64,000 nucleotides of DNA from Volucribacter amazonae (GCF_029783845.1 NZ_LWID01000001.1:124001-188000); one strand, 5' to 3'. Counted from the stretch's first letter, positions 51,722-60,863 are shown. Translations and numbers: made by a program. Notes: generated by a model not told the origin, from the letters alone.

Positions 51722-52774
51722 TTACTTTAATATTTCTACCCCCTCACACCCATTTTGGTTGCCATTATCACAGGCTTTCTTCAACCATTTTTTAGCTTGA
51801 ACAAGATCCTCTTTAATTCCTTGTCCTAAAGCATACATAAATCCTAATCTAGCTTGCGCCAGAGCATGACCTTGTTCCGCCGCTTTGTAAAACCATTGCG
51901 CTGCTTGAACATAATCTTGTTTTACCCCTTTACCATTAAAGTACATATCACCTAACATAAATTGTGAAGAAACATCACCTTGCTCCGCTGCTTTGCGATA
52001 CCATTGTGCTGCTTGAGCATAATCTTGTTTAACAACTTCTCCTAAAACATATATAGCCCCTAACCGAGTTTGTGCATCAACATAGCCTTTCTCCCCCGCT
52101 TTGCGATACCATTGCACTGCTTGAGCATAATTTTGTTTTACTCCTCGTCCATGATAATGCATATTCCCTAAATTATATTGTGCTTTAGCATGACCTTGTT
52201 CCGCCGCTTTGCTATACCATTTTGCTGCTTGAGCAGCATCTTGCTTTACACTTACACCTTCTTCATAAGCTATACCTAAAATATATTGTGAAAAAGCATG
52301 ACCTTGCTCAGCAGCTTTGCGATACCATTCTACTGCTTGAACATCATCTTGTTCTACACCTATTCCTTGTCTATACATATCTCCTAAATTAAATTGTGCA
52401 TTAGCATGACCTTGCTCCGCTGCTTTACGAAACCATTCCACTGCTTGAGTATCATCTTGTTTTACCCCTTTCCCCTCAGAGTACGCAATGGCTAAAGCAA
52501 ACTGTCCAGAAATATCACCTTGTTTAGCGGCTTTACGAAACCATTGTACTGCTTGAATATAATCTTGCTTTACATCTTCACCTCTATAATAGAAGAAACC
52601 TAATAGAACTTGTGCAGTAACATCACCTTGTTCTGCCCGTTGCTGTAACTGAGTAATCTTTGTTTGGTTAGCTTGACTAGGTAAACTCAGAACAACAAAT
52701 GTACTAATTAGCATTAAACTAAAAAATAAGTTGGCTTTCTTGAGCTTATTAAAGAAAAATTGATATATTTTCAT
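51722..52774 (-). CDS. Sel1-repeat protein B1, secreted
   Basis: 350 residues, the largest of the four paralogues: the shared leader (LFFSLMLISTFVVLSLPSQAN) plus eight Sel1 units of 36 residues and the same two-cysteine C-terminus (CDNGNQNGC). Against A1 and A2 it has gained units, consistent with repeat expansion by unequal exchange. Secreted or periplasmic scaffold; partners unknown. Confidence 0.85.
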   Translation of the reverse strand: MKIYQFFFNKLKKANLFFSLMLISTFVVLSLPSQANQTKITQLQQRAEQGDVTAQVLLGFFYYRGEDVKQDYIQAVQWFRKAAKQGDISGQFALAIAYSEGKGVKQDDTQAVEWFRKAAEQGHANAQFNLGDMYRQGIGVEQDDVQAVEWYRKAAEQGHAFSQYILGIAYEEGVSVKQDAAQAAKWYSKAAEQGHAKAQYNLGNMHYHGRGVKQNYAQAVQWYRKAGEKGYVDAQTRLGAIYVLGEVVKQDYAQAAQWYRKAAEQGDVSSQFMLGDMYFNGKGVKQDYVQAAQWFYKAAEQGHALAQARLGFMYALGQGIKEDLVQAKKWLKKACDNGNQNGCEGVEILK

Positions 52775-52901
52775 AAAAAATCTCCGTTATATATTAATTC
52801 ACTTAATAGATATTAGATAATGTGCCTATTAAAAATGTGAAGGCAAAAAATCATTTTTTTAACCGCACTTTGGGATCAAGATAAAAAGAATTAAAGGGAT
52901 A

Positions 52902-53312
52902 TTACTCTAATTGTTTTAAATTCTCACACGCATTTTGATAACCAATATCACAGGCTTTCTTCCACCATTTCTTAGCTTGAGTAAGATCTTGTTTAACGCC
53001 TTGTCCTTGAGCATACATAATTCCTAAATTATATTGTGCCTTAATATTACCTTGTTCAGCTGCTTTACGATACCATTCTACGGCTTGAACATAATCTTGT
53101 TTTACGCCTAGTCCCTCTTTGTAACGACTTCCTAATAGAAGTTGTGCATAATTATTACCTCGTTCTGCATGTTGCTGTAACTTTACAAGCTCTATTTCGT
53201 TTTCGTTAGCCTGACTAGGCAAACTCAGCATAACAAATGCACTCATTAGCGTTAAACTAAAAAATAAGTGAACTTTCTTTAACTGATTAAAGAAAATTTG
53301 CTCTCTTTTCAT
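52902..53312 (-). CDS. Sel1-repeat protein B2, secreted, short form
   Basis: 136 residues: the shared signal peptide (LFFSLTLMSAFVMLSLPSQAN) and only two full Sel1 units (YKEGLGVKQDYVQAVEWYRK and YAQGQGVKQDLTQAKKWWKK), ending CDIGYQNACENLKQLE. It is the counterpart of A2 at locus 1 but with three fewer repeats. It lies 127 bp upstream of B1, separated by a degenerate uptake-signal hairpin (core at 52862). Confidence 0.83.
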   Translation of the reverse strand: MKREQIFFNQLKKVHLFFSLTLMSAFVMLSLPSQANENEIELVKLQQHAERGNNYAQLLLGSRYKEGLGVKQDYVQAVEWYRKAAEQGNIKAQYNLGIMYAQGQGVKQDLTQAKKWWKKACDIGYQNACENLKQLE

Positions 53313-53333
53313 AAAAATCTCCGTTTATCTATT

Positions 53334-53555
53334 CATATCAACGTTTTTATTTACCCAATGGCATTAGGTAAACTTTCCTATTGAAAAAAAAAAACGATTT
53401 GTGTCAAGATAAAAATCACAATTTTTTGCAAAAATTTGCGTAAAATTTCAAGGGATAAAAATAGGGGAAAGTCAATGAAATTGGAAATTAAACTCAGGCT
53501 AAAATGGAAAGATAAAATTTGGCTTGGTTTGGCGGTTAAGGTGGTGATTTGAGCT
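53334..53555. repeat. Duplicated 5' segment of the Sel1 cassette, copy 2
   Basis: Second copy of the 29505-29727 segment, with the same 11-A tract, the palindrome (one mismatch), the TTTTTTGCAAAAATTTGCG block and a 25-codon ORF. An uptake signal follows at once (53563-53571), as at 29743 in copy 1. Confidence 0.8.
53475..53552 (+). CDS. Candidate small ORF, 25 residues, copy 2
   Basis: ATG 53475 to TGA 53552 behind GGGGAAAG. Compared with the copy at 29647 it changes R2 to K, M15 to I, A18 to G and G24 to V, and ends in TGA instead of TAG. The basic first half (K-L-E-I-K-L-R-L-K-W-K-D-K) and hydrophobic second half are kept. Confidence 0.45.
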   Translation: MKLEIKLRLKWKDKIWLGLAVKVVI

Positions 53556-53720
53556 TTGCTAAAAGTGCGGTCAGTTTTGCAATTATTTTTACGCTTATCT
53601 CTCTGTTTTGTTAAACAAAGGATAGAAGCATTATTAAAGGAATTTTATTACAAATCATTAACATTCCCTATTAAAAATGCTATTATCTGCTCTTTGACTA
53701 CCCCATTTTTATTATTTTTT

Positions 53721-54209
53721 ATGTTAGATCAGCATCAACAACGTTTTCGTGAGGCTATGGCACATTTAACCAGTGCGGTAAGCATTGTAACGACTTCAGG
53801 TAAAGCAGGCAAAGTCGGCTTGACTATTTCTTCGGTTTGTTCGGTAACAGACAGTCCGCCTACCCTATTAATGTGCATTAATCAACAAAGCGATACTCAC
53901 GATATTCTGCATATTAACAAACAGGTTTGTATCAATATTCTTAATAGCCAACAACAAGATCTGGCGTTGCATTTTGCCAATATGGCGGATAGCACCATGG
54001 AACAACGTTTAGCTTGGGATTGTTGGCAGGACAATTTACAAGGTATTCCTGTGTTAAAGCAGGCGGTTGCCAATTTGAATGGCAAAATTATTGGGCAAAA
54101 TATTGTGGGTTCACATTCGGTCTTTTTTGTGGAATTAGATCATATTGAGGTCAATAGCCAAGATGCGTTAGGCTATTTTAATCGGCAATTTAAATGTATT
54201 CATAAATAG
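53721..54209 (+). CDS. hpaC: HpaC-like flavin reductase
   Basis: NAD(P)H:flavin reductase family; HpaC supplies FADH2 to the monooxygenase HpaB in 4-hydroxyphenylacetate breakdown. ATG 53721 starts M-L-D-Q-H-Q-Q-R-F-R-E-A-M, which aligns with HpaC; the frame is open further upstream to 53556 but that extension runs through the duplicated cassette edge and is rejected. 162 residues, with TSAVSIVTTSGKAGKVGLTISSV and SPPTLLMCINQQS. No hpaB or other hpa gene is nearby, so the partner is unknown. The Shine-Dalgarno is weak. Confidence 0.75.
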   Translation: MLDQHQQRFREAMAHLTSAVSIVTTSGKAGKVGLTISSVCSVTDSPPTLLMCINQQSDTHDILHINKQVCINILNSQQQDLALHFANMADSTMEQRLAWDCWQDNLQGIPVLKQAVANLNGKIIGQNIVGSHSVFFVELDHIEVNSQDALGYFNRQFKCIHK

Positions 54210-54250
54210 CTTGATAACCCTATTAAGTGCGGTGAGTTTTTGCGATTTTT

Positions 54251-54691
54251 TTATAGCTCTTGCCAAAAACTGCGTGGCAGATGCTGTTGGGCTTTGTTGA
54301 GTAATTCCGCTAAATCTTGATAAGTGGGTTGCCCTTGTGGGGGAATTAGGGCGATATGTTGTTGAGCAAGTTGAGCTGAAATTTTGTCAAACCATACCGC
54401 ACTTTGTGTAGGCAAGGTTGTCATGGCTCGTTTTCCTAACCAATATAATCCTTGCAAGGGTAAACATAGGGCGACTAATGCGGTTAATACACCTGCACTG
54501 ATTGTCATCAAGTTATAACCATAAAAATACGGCCAACATAGGGCAAAAACGGCAAACATTGGCATGATTTTTTGGGCAAATTTGGTGGCACGAATAATCC
54601 GATTTTCGGGAAAAATCATACCTAACTTGCTTTCCAGTGGCCAAGTTTCTAAATATTTTCGTCCTTTAGTCCATATCTTAAATATTGACAT
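54251..54691 (-). CDS. yfbV: UPF0208 membrane protein YfbV
   Basis: 146-residue membrane protein with two hydrophobic segments (IMPMFAVFALCWPYFYG and MTISAGVLTALVALCLPL). ATG 54691 (M-S-I-F-K-I-W) is preferred to 54727. It is divergent from ackA as in E. coli. In E. coli YfbV is tied to insulation of the Ter macrodomain; the role here is unknown. Confidence 0.88.
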   Translation of the reverse strand: MSIFKIWTKGRKYLETWPLESKLGMIFPENRIIRATKFAQKIMPMFAVFALCWPYFYGYNLMTISAGVLTALVALCLPLQGLYWLGKRAMTTLPTQSAVWFDKISAQLAQQHIALIPPQGQPTYQDLAELLNKAQQHLPRSFWQEL

Positions 54692-54874
54692 TATCAACAA
54701 CTCACAGTGAAAAATTTGGCAAATCATAGCACTTCACTGCTTTTATTCCCATAATATTTTTTAATTATTCAACTTTTTTTGAATAAAATCGGATTTTTTC
54801 TGCCGATCAGAATTTATTTTATTAGCTGAAAAGTGTATCCTATACAGGTTATGACTTTAAGCCATTCGTTATAT

Positions 54875-54980
54875 TATAGTCGTTTCAATTTAAAATAAGG
54901 CAAGGCGGCAAGCCGAAGACAGTACAAGTAGTACGGCGAGGCGTGCCAACGCTGTATTATTTTAAAGTGGAACGACTATA
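54875..54980. repeat. Correia-like repeat, full length (106 bp), upstream of ackA
   Basis: TATAGTCGTTTCAATTTAAA ... GTGGAACGACTATA, with GGCAAGGCGGCAAGCCGAAG and ACAGTACAAGTAGTACGGCG inside. It ends 48 bases before ackA, so it lies in or near that promoter region. The rest of the 301-bp yfbV/ackA gap is AT-rich; I could not place a promoter firmly. Confidence 0.88.
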
Positions 54981-55028
54981 TTTAGAGCGAATTATTTTTT
55001 AACCCAATATAAAATATAGGTTATTTAC

Positions 55029-56234
55029 ATGTCTGAAAAATTAGTTCTTATTTTAAACTGCGGTAGCTCTTCATTAAAATTCTCAATTCTTGAGCCTCAA
55101 TCAGGCGAAGAGAAATTATCTGGTCTTGCTGAGGCATTTTATTTACCAGAAGCCCGTATTAAATGGAAATTACACGGTGAAAAAGGTCAAGCGGATCTTG
55201 GTGCGGGTGCAGCACATAGCGAGGCGTTAAAATTTATTGTTGATAATATTTTCTCCCTTGATCCTGCATTAAAAAATAATATTGTGGCGATCGGGCATCG
55301 TATCGTACATGGTGGTGAACAATTTACCTCTTCGGTTATCATTAATGATGAAGTAATTAAAGGCATTGAAGATGCGGTACAATTTGCACCGTTACATAAC
55401 CCTGCCCACTTAATCGGTATTCAAGAAGCCTTCAAAATTTTCCCTGAATTAAAAGATAAAAATGTGGCAGTATTTGATACCGCTTTCCATCAAACAATGC
55501 CTGAAGAAGCCTTTTTATATGCGTTACCTTACGCTTTATATAAAGAGCATGGTGTACGCCGTTATGGCGCACATGGTACTAGCCATTACTTTGTAAGTCG
55601 TGAAGCGGCAAAACGTCTTAATGTGGCAGAAGATCAAGTTAATGTGATTACTTGCCATTTAGGTAATGGTGGCTCAGTGGCAGCGATTCGCCATGGCGAA
55701 TGTATTGATACCTCTATGGGTTTAACCCCATTAGAAGGTTTGGTAATGGGAACACGTTGTGGCGATATTGATCCTGCCATTATTTTCTATATGCACGATA
55801 CCCTTGGTATGTCTGTGAAAGAAATCAATGAAACCTTAACCAAAAAATCAGGTTTATTGGGTTTAACCGAAGTAACTAGCGATTGTCGTTATGCGGAAGA
55901 TAATTACGACAGCGAAGAGCCTGCTAAACGTGCGTTAGACGTTTACTGCTATCGTTTAGCCAAATACATTGGTTCTTATATGGCAGTCATTGGTGAACGT
56001 TTAGATGCTATCGTGTTTACTGGTGGTATTGGTGAAAACTCTGCACATGTGCGTGAATTAACCTTAGCTCACTTAAAACTTTTCGGTTATCAATTAGATA
56101 ACGATAAAAACCTTGCAGCACGTTTTGGTAAAGAAGGTGTAATTACTAAAGAGGGTACACCTGTTGCTATGGTTATTCCTACCAACGAAGAATATGTTAT
56201 TGCACAAGATACAGCTCGTCTTTGTATCAAGTAA
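55029..56234 (+). CDS. ackA: Acetate kinase
   Basis: Reversible acetyl phosphate plus ADP to acetate plus ATP, main overflow pathway. 401 residues; ILNCGSSSLKFSI at 8-20, GHRIVHGG (91-98), FDTAFHQTMP, HLGNGGSVAAI, and FTGGIGENSAHVRE near residue 330. Operon with pta, as in relatives. Confidence 0.98.
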   Translation: MSEKLVLILNCGSSSLKFSILEPQSGEEKLSGLAEAFYLPEARIKWKLHGEKGQADLGAGAAHSEALKFIVDNIFSLDPALKNNIVAIGHRIVHGGEQFTSSVIINDEVIKGIEDAVQFAPLHNPAHLIGIQEAFKIFPELKDKNVAVFDTAFHQTMPEEAFLYALPYALYKEHGVRRYGAHGTSHYFVSREAAKRLNVAEDQVNVITCHLGNGGSVAAIRHGECIDTSMGLTPLEGLVMGTRCGDIDPAIIFYMHDTLGMSVKEINETLTKKSGLLGLTEVTSDCRYAEDNYDSEEPAKRALDVYCYRLAKYIGSYMAVIGERLDAIVFTGGIGENSAHVRELTLAHLKLFGYQLDNDKNLAARFGKEGVITKEGTPVAMVIPTNEEYVIAQDTARLCIK

Positions 56235-56247
56235 GTAATCTCAGATA

Positions 56248-56273
56248 ACTGCCGATATTATCGGCAGTTTTTA
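56248..56273 (+). terminator. Hairpin between ackA and pta
   Basis: ACTGCCGATA pairs with TATCGGCAGT with a one-base loop in sequence, followed by TTTTTATTTT. It should terminate part of the ackA transcripts, lowering pta expression. Confidence 0.7.
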
Positions 56274-56303
56274 TTTTATCTCTAAATAATTAAGGTAAGT
56301 ATT

Positions 56304-58442
56304 ATGTCTAGAACCATTATTCTTATTCCAATCAGCACTGGTGTGGGTTTAACCAGTATTAGCCTTGGTTTAATCCACGCATTAGAACAAAAGGGGGCAA
56401 AAGTAGGTTTTATGAAACCTATTTCTCAGCCTGTTTCTGGGGAAGATAAAATTGATCGCACTACGTCTATTGTGCGTAGCAGTACCAATATTGAAACCGC
56501 AGAACCCTTAATGCTGAGCTATGCTGAGGGATTAATTGGACAAAACCAATCTGATGTTTTATTAGAAAAAATTGTTGCTCATCATCAAGCTATTAGTAAA
56601 AACAATGAAATTGTGATTGTAGAGGGATTAATTCCAACCCGTAATAATGCTTATGCCAGCAACCTCAATTATGAAATTGCCCAAGCATTAGATGCGGAAA
56701 TTATCTTGATCGCTGCCCCTTTAACCGATACACCTGCGGAAATGCAAAAACGTATCCAAGCGGCAACCTCTCAATTTGGTGGTGCAAATAATAAAAATCT
56801 ATTAGGTGTAGTTATCAATAAATTCAATGCCCCTGTGGATCAATCTGGACGCACTCGCCCAGATCTTACCGAAATCTTTGATTCCTTTAATCACAATCAT
56901 AACCAAGTTTCTGAAATTTATAAGTTATTTGAAAATAGTCCAATTAAAGTTTTAGCTTGTATTCCTTGGAAAGCTGAATTAATTGCAACGCGTGCTATTG
57001 ATTTGGTTAAACACCTTGGTGCAGCCATTATTAACGAGGGCGAAATTAATTCTCGCCGTATTCAAAGCATTACTTTCTGTGCAAGAAGTTTACCGAATAT
57101 GGTGGAACATTTCCGAGCCAACAGTTTATTAGTTACCTCTGCTGATCGCCCTGATGTGATTGTTGCCGCTTCCCTAGCCGCAATTAGTGGGGTAAAAATT
57201 GGTGCAATTCTATTAACGGGGGGTTATAAATTAGATTCTCAAATTAAAAAACTCTGTGAATATGCCATTGAAAGCACAGGATTACCTATTTTCCGTGTAG
57301 AGGGAAATACCTGGCAAACCGCATTAAGTTTACAAAGTTTTAGCCTAGAAGTACCCGTTGATGATAAAGAGCGTATTGATCATATTAAAGAATATGTAAG
57401 CAACGAAATCAGTAACGATTTAATTAATAGTTTAAGTGCAGGTACTGCTCGTTCACGCCGTTTATCACCACCAGCATTCCGTTTCCAATTAACCGAATTA
57501 GCGCGCCAAGCGAAAAAACGTATTGTGTTACCTGAGGGTGATGAACCTCGTACCGTCAAAGCAGCTGCCCTTTGTGCAGAACGTGGTATCGCAGAATGTG
57601 TCTTGCTTGCAAATCCTGATGATGTTCAACGTGTGGCTGAAGCACAAGGGGTTCAATTAGGCAAAGGTATTAGCATTATTGATCCTGCCCAAGTGCGTGA
57701 TAACTATGTGGATCGTTTAGTGGAATTACGCAAAGCCAAAGGTATGACGGAAATTATTGCCAAAGAGCAATTACAAGATAATGTGGTGCTTGGTACAATG
57801 ATGTTAGAGGCAAACGAGGTTGATGGTTTAGTATCAGGTGCAGTACATACCACCGCTAATACCATTCGCCCACCAATGCAAATCATTAAAACCGCTCCCG
57901 GTAGTTCTATCGTTTCTTCCATTTTCTTTATGCTATTGCCTGACCAAGTTTTAGTTTATGGCGATTGTGCGGTTAATCCTGATCCAACTGCTGAGCAATT
58001 AGCTGAAATTGCGATTCAATCTGCGGATTCTGCTAAAGCCTTTGGTATTGAACCTCGTGTCGCTATGATTTCTTACTCTACGGGGACGTCGGGTTCGGGT
58101 GCTGATGTAGAAAAAGTCAAAGAAGCTACACGTTTAGCCCAAGAAAAACGCCCAGATCTCATTATTGACGGTCCATTACAATATGATGCGGCAATTATGG
58201 AAGATGTAGCCCGTTCTAAAGCACCAAACTCGCCAGTGGCAGGAAAAGCAACGGTATTTGTGTTCCCTGATTTAAACACAGGTAATACCACTTATAAAGC
58301 AGTACAACGTTCTGCGGATCTGGTATCTATTGGTCCTATGTTACAAGGTATGCGTAAACCTGTTAATGACCTTTCTCGCGGGGCATTAGTTGATGATATT
58401 GTTTACACCATTGCCTTAACCGCCATTCAAGCTACTCAATAA
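56304..58442 (+). CDS. pta: Phosphate acetyltransferase
   Basis: Acetyl-CoA plus phosphate to acetyl phosphate. 712 residues, the long form: an N-terminal P-loop-like regulatory domain (PISTGVGLTSISLGL), a DRTGG-type domain in the middle, and the C-terminal catalytic PTA_PTB domain (RIVLPEGDEPRTVKAA, SYSTGTSGSGADVEKV, NTGNTTYKAVQRSA). 69 bases after ackA. Confidence 0.97.
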   Translation: MSRTIILIPISTGVGLTSISLGLIHALEQKGAKVGFMKPISQPVSGEDKIDRTTSIVRSSTNIETAEPLMLSYAEGLIGQNQSDVLLEKIVAHHQAISKNNEIVIVEGLIPTRNNAYASNLNYEIAQALDAEIILIAAPLTDTPAEMQKRIQAATSQFGGANNKNLLGVVINKFNAPVDQSGRTRPDLTEIFDSFNHNHNQVSEIYKLFENSPIKVLACIPWKAELIATRAIDLVKHLGAAIINEGEINSRRIQSITFCARSLPNMVEHFRANSLLVTSADRPDVIVAASLAAISGVKIGAILLTGGYKLDSQIKKLCEYAIESTGLPIFRVEGNTWQTALSLQSFSLEVPVDDKERIDHIKEYVSNEISNDLINSLSAGTARSRRLSPPAFRFQLTELARQAKKRIVLPEGDEPRTVKAAALCAERGIAECVLLANPDDVQRVAEAQGVQLGKGISIIDPAQVRDNYVDRLVELRKAKGMTEIIAKEQLQDNVVLGTMMLEANEVDGLVSGAVHTTANTIRPPMQIIKTAPGSSIVSSIFFMLLPDQVLVYGDCAVNPDPTAEQLAEIAIQSADSAKAFGIEPRVAMISYSTGTSGSGADVEKVKEATRLAQEKRPDLIIDGPLQYDAAIMEDVARSKAPNSPVAGKATVFVFPDLNTGNTTYKAVQRSADLVSIGPMLQGMRKPVNDLSRGALVDDIVYTIALTAIQATQ

Positions 58443-58460
58443 TTGATAAATGAATAAATA

Positions 58461-58489
58461 AAAAGCCCTCATTTTTGAGGGCTTTTTTC
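58461..58489 (+). terminator. Rho-independent terminator of ackA-pta
   Basis: AAAGCCCTCA pairs with TGAGGGCTTT followed by TTTT. Confidence 0.9.
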
Positions 58490-58547
58490 TCTGTGTTATT
58501 CCCACCAAGTGCGGTCAGTTTTTAAAATTTTTTCTCTGAACAATCTT

Positions 58548-58590
58548 GTCCGTTTTAATTTAATATAAGGCATAGCAAAGCCGTCAGATT
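58548..58590. repeat. Correia-like repeat remnant upstream of dld
   Basis: TCCGTTTTAATTTAATATAA followed by GGCATAGCAAAGCCG matches the left half of the full repeat. The right half is absent. Confidence 0.45.
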
Positions 58591-58597
58591 TTAAGAT

Positions 58598-58628
58598 TTG
58601 TTATAAAAATGATAAACTCTGTTATAAT
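58598..58628 (+). promoter_or_regulatory. Predicted dld promoter
   Basis: -10 TATAAT (58623-58628) and a possible -35 TTGTTA (58598-58603) with a long 19-base spacer. The start site would lie about 40 bases before the dld ATG. Confidence 0.45.
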
Positions 58629-58676
58629 GACGTCATATTTTGATGAAAACAACATCTATTCTCAAACGAGGTATTT

Positions 58677-60371
58677 ATGTCAGCACAACAACTTATTACA
58701 CAACTTACCGACATTGTTGGTCAACGTTATATTATTACCGATCAAAGTAAAGCCGAAGCCTATTGCAGTGGCTATCGTTTTGGCTCAGGCAAAGCCTTAG
58801 CGGTGGTTCGCCCTGCTACCCTATTAGAATATTGGCAAGTATTACAAGCCTGTGTTAAACACGACGTTATCGTGATTAGCCAAGCAGCGAATACGGGGTT
58901 GACCGGTGGATCTACGCCTAATGGTAATGATTATGATCGTGATATTGTCTTAATCAATGCCATGCGAATTGATGGTATTCAATTAATTAATAATGCAGAG
59001 CAAGTAGTATGTTTACCTGGCTCAACCTTAAACGAATTAGAGCAACAATTAAAACCCCATGGACGAGAACCTCATTCAGTGATCGGTTCATCTTGTATTG
59101 GAGCTTCTGTCATTGGTGGCGTTTGCAATAATTCGGGTGGGGCTTTAGTGCAACGTGGACCAGCCTATACCGAAATGGCATTATTTGCTCAATTAAATGA
59201 ACAAGGCGAATTAGAACTTAAAAACCATTTAGGTATTGATCTTGGCGAAACCCCAGAAGAAATCTTATTCAATTTACAACAACATCGTTATCAAAATAAA
59301 GATATTCAACAAAATTGCGGTAAAGGTCATGATCATAGTTACTGCGATCATGTTCGCCAAGTTGATGAAAACTCCCCTGCTCGTTTTAATGCTGACCCTG
59401 CTCGTCATTATGAAGCTTCAGGAAGTGCGGGTAAATTAGCGATTTTTGCCGTTCGCCTAGATACCTTTCCATTAGAAAAAAATACTGCAGTATTTTATAT
59501 TGGCACAAACCAAACTCAGGTATTAAATGATCTCCGCCGTCATATGCTAACTAACTTCCAGCAATTACCTATTTCAGGCGAATATATTCACCGAGATGCC
59601 TTTGATATCGCCGCTGTTTATGGCAAAGATACCTATTGGATTATCAAAAAATTAGGTACTCAACATCTCCCTAAACTCTTTGCCCTAAAAGCCAAAGTAG
59701 ATAGGCTAGCGAAAAAATTTACATTCCTACCTAAAAATTTAAGTGATAAAGCATTACAACTGTTTTCTAAATTATTGCCGCAGCATTTACCCGAGAGTTT
59801 ACGCCAATATCGTGATCAATATGAACATCATCTTATTATTAAAATGGGTGGTACAGGGGTACAAGAAGCAAGAGATTACCTCAAGGATTATTTTAAAGAC
59901 TCTAGCCTAGGTAATTATTTTGAATGTAACCCAGAGCAAAGCCAAGCCGCTATGCTCCATCGTTTTGCCGTTGCCTCAGCGGCTGTGCGTTATCGAGCAA
60001 TTCATGATAAAGAGGTTGAGGATATTGTTGCCCTTGATATTGCATTACGCCGTAATGATAATGAATGGTTTGAAACCTTACCTACTGAAATTGATAATAA
60101 AATTAGCCATAAATTGTACTATGGGCATTTTATGTGTCATGTTTTTCATCAGGATTATATTGTGAAAAAAGGCAACGACTGTATGCAATTAGAACATGAA
60201 ATGTGGAAATTATTGGATCAACGTGGAGCACAATATCCTGCTGAACATAATGTTGGGCATTTATATGTAGCAAAACCTGAATTGAAAAATTTCTATCAAC
60301 AATTAGATCCAACTAACAGTTTCAACCCGGGTATAGGACAAACATCAAAAAATAAATATTGGCAAGAATAA
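58677..60371 (+). CDS. dld: Quinone-dependent D-lactate dehydrogenase
   Basis: Peripheral membrane flavoenzyme oxidising D-lactate to pyruvate and passing electrons to quinone. 564 residues; FAD-binding PCMH stretch VISQAANTGLTGGSTPNG, VCLPGSTLNELEQQL and GSSCIGASVIGGVCNNSGGALVQRGPAYTE; C-terminal membrane-binding region and KMGGTGVQEARDYL. Length near E. coli Dld. Single gene. Confidence 0.97.
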   Translation: MSAQQLITQLTDIVGQRYIITDQSKAEAYCSGYRFGSGKALAVVRPATLLEYWQVLQACVKHDVIVISQAANTGLTGGSTPNGNDYDRDIVLINAMRIDGIQLINNAEQVVCLPGSTLNELEQQLKPHGREPHSVIGSSCIGASVIGGVCNNSGGALVQRGPAYTEMALFAQLNEQGELELKNHLGIDLGETPEEILFNLQQHRYQNKDIQQNCGKGHDHSYCDHVRQVDENSPARFNADPARHYEASGSAGKLAIFAVRLDTFPLEKNTAVFYIGTNQTQVLNDLRRHMLTNFQQLPISGEYIHRDAFDIAAVYGKDTYWIIKKLGTQHLPKLFALKAKVDRLAKKFTFLPKNLSDKALQLFSKLLPQHLPESLRQYRDQYEHHLIIKMGGTGVQEARDYLKDYFKDSSLGNYFECNPEQSQAAMLHRFAVASAAVRYRAIHDKEVEDIVALDIALRRNDNEWFETLPTEIDNKISHKLYYGHFMCHVFHQDYIVKKGNDCMQLEHEMWKLLDQRGAQYPAEHNVGHLYVAKPELKNFYQQLDPTNSFNPGIGQTSKNKYWQE

Positions 60372-60378
60372 ATTTAGC

Positions 60379-60399
60379 AAGCCACCTTTAAGGTGGCTT
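60379..60399 (+). terminator. Hairpin after dld
   Basis: AAGCCACCTT pairs with AAGGTGGCTT around one base; a weak T-run (TAATTCTTCT) follows. Confidence 0.65.
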
Positions 60400-60410
60400 A
60401 ATTCTTCTAT

Positions 60411-60487
60411 AATCGTTTAAAAAACAAGCCGAAAAGACAATACAAAGAGTACAGCAAGATATGCTATTTAAAATGGAAAGACTATTG
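60411..60487. repeat. Correia-like repeat, degenerate copy
   Basis: TATAATCGTTTAAAAAACAA then GCCGAAAAGACAATACAAAG and AATGGAAAGACTATT follow the order of the full repeat with heavy decay. It stands directly before an intact copy at 60500. Confidence 0.5.
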
Positions 60488-60499
60488 TTTTTTTAATTG

Positions 60500-60605
60500 T
60501 ATAGTCGTTTCAATTAAAAATGAGACAAGGCGGTACGCCGAAGACAATACAAGTAGTACGGCGAGGCGTACCAACGCCGTATCATTTTAAAGTGGAACGA
60601 CTATA
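60500..60605. repeat. Correia-like repeat, full length (106 bp)
   Basis: TATAGTCGTTTCAATTAAAA ... AGTGGAACGACTATA with GGCGGTACGCCGAAGACAAT and CAAGTAGTACGGCGAGGCGT inside. Nearly identical to the copy at 54875. Confidence 0.9.
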
Positions 60606-60721
60606 CATAATCGCCATAACGATCATACTACTAAACTACCACCACGCTTGAATTTATCAATATTCTTACTTATACTGTAAAGCCAGTATTTCACAGCAAA
60701 TCATTATTCATTGAGGTTAAT

Positions 60722-60814
60722 ATGAAAAAAAATGTAAAACAATCCTTGATCATAGGTGCCATTGTATTTGTTGTTGCTTTTTTCTATTTTTCACATAAAT
60801 CTGGCATACTTTGA
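60722..60814 (+). CDS. Small ORF encoding a 30-residue single-helix membrane peptide
   Basis: ATG 60722 to TGA 60814 with GAGG 6 bases upstream. The peptide has a basic start (MKKNVKQS), one hydrophobic helix (LIIGAIVFVVAFFYF) and a short polar tail (SHKSGIL). A hairpin follows (60831-60861). The typical layout of small inner-membrane proteins and the neighbouring signals support a real gene; function unknown. Confidence 0.55.
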   Translation: MKKNVKQSLIIGAIVFVVAFFYFSHKSGIL

Positions 60815-60829
60815 TAACAAATATAATAA

Positions 60830-60863
60830 TTAGCCTATAATCATAATAATGACTATAGGCTAT
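60830..60863 (+). terminator. Hairpin after the 30-residue ORF
   Basis: TAGCCTATA (60831-60839) pairs with TATAGGCTA (60854-60862). It lies between the small ORF and the convergent tyrA, so it may serve both. Confidence 0.6.

Noticed and set aside
53556..53720. N-terminal extension of the HpaC-like protein
   Set aside because: It would start within the uptake signal at the edge of the duplicated cassette; the homologous start is ATG 53721.
58609..58800. 63-residue frame overlapping the dld start
   Set aside because: It begins in the dld promoter and shadows the N-terminus of dld in another frame.
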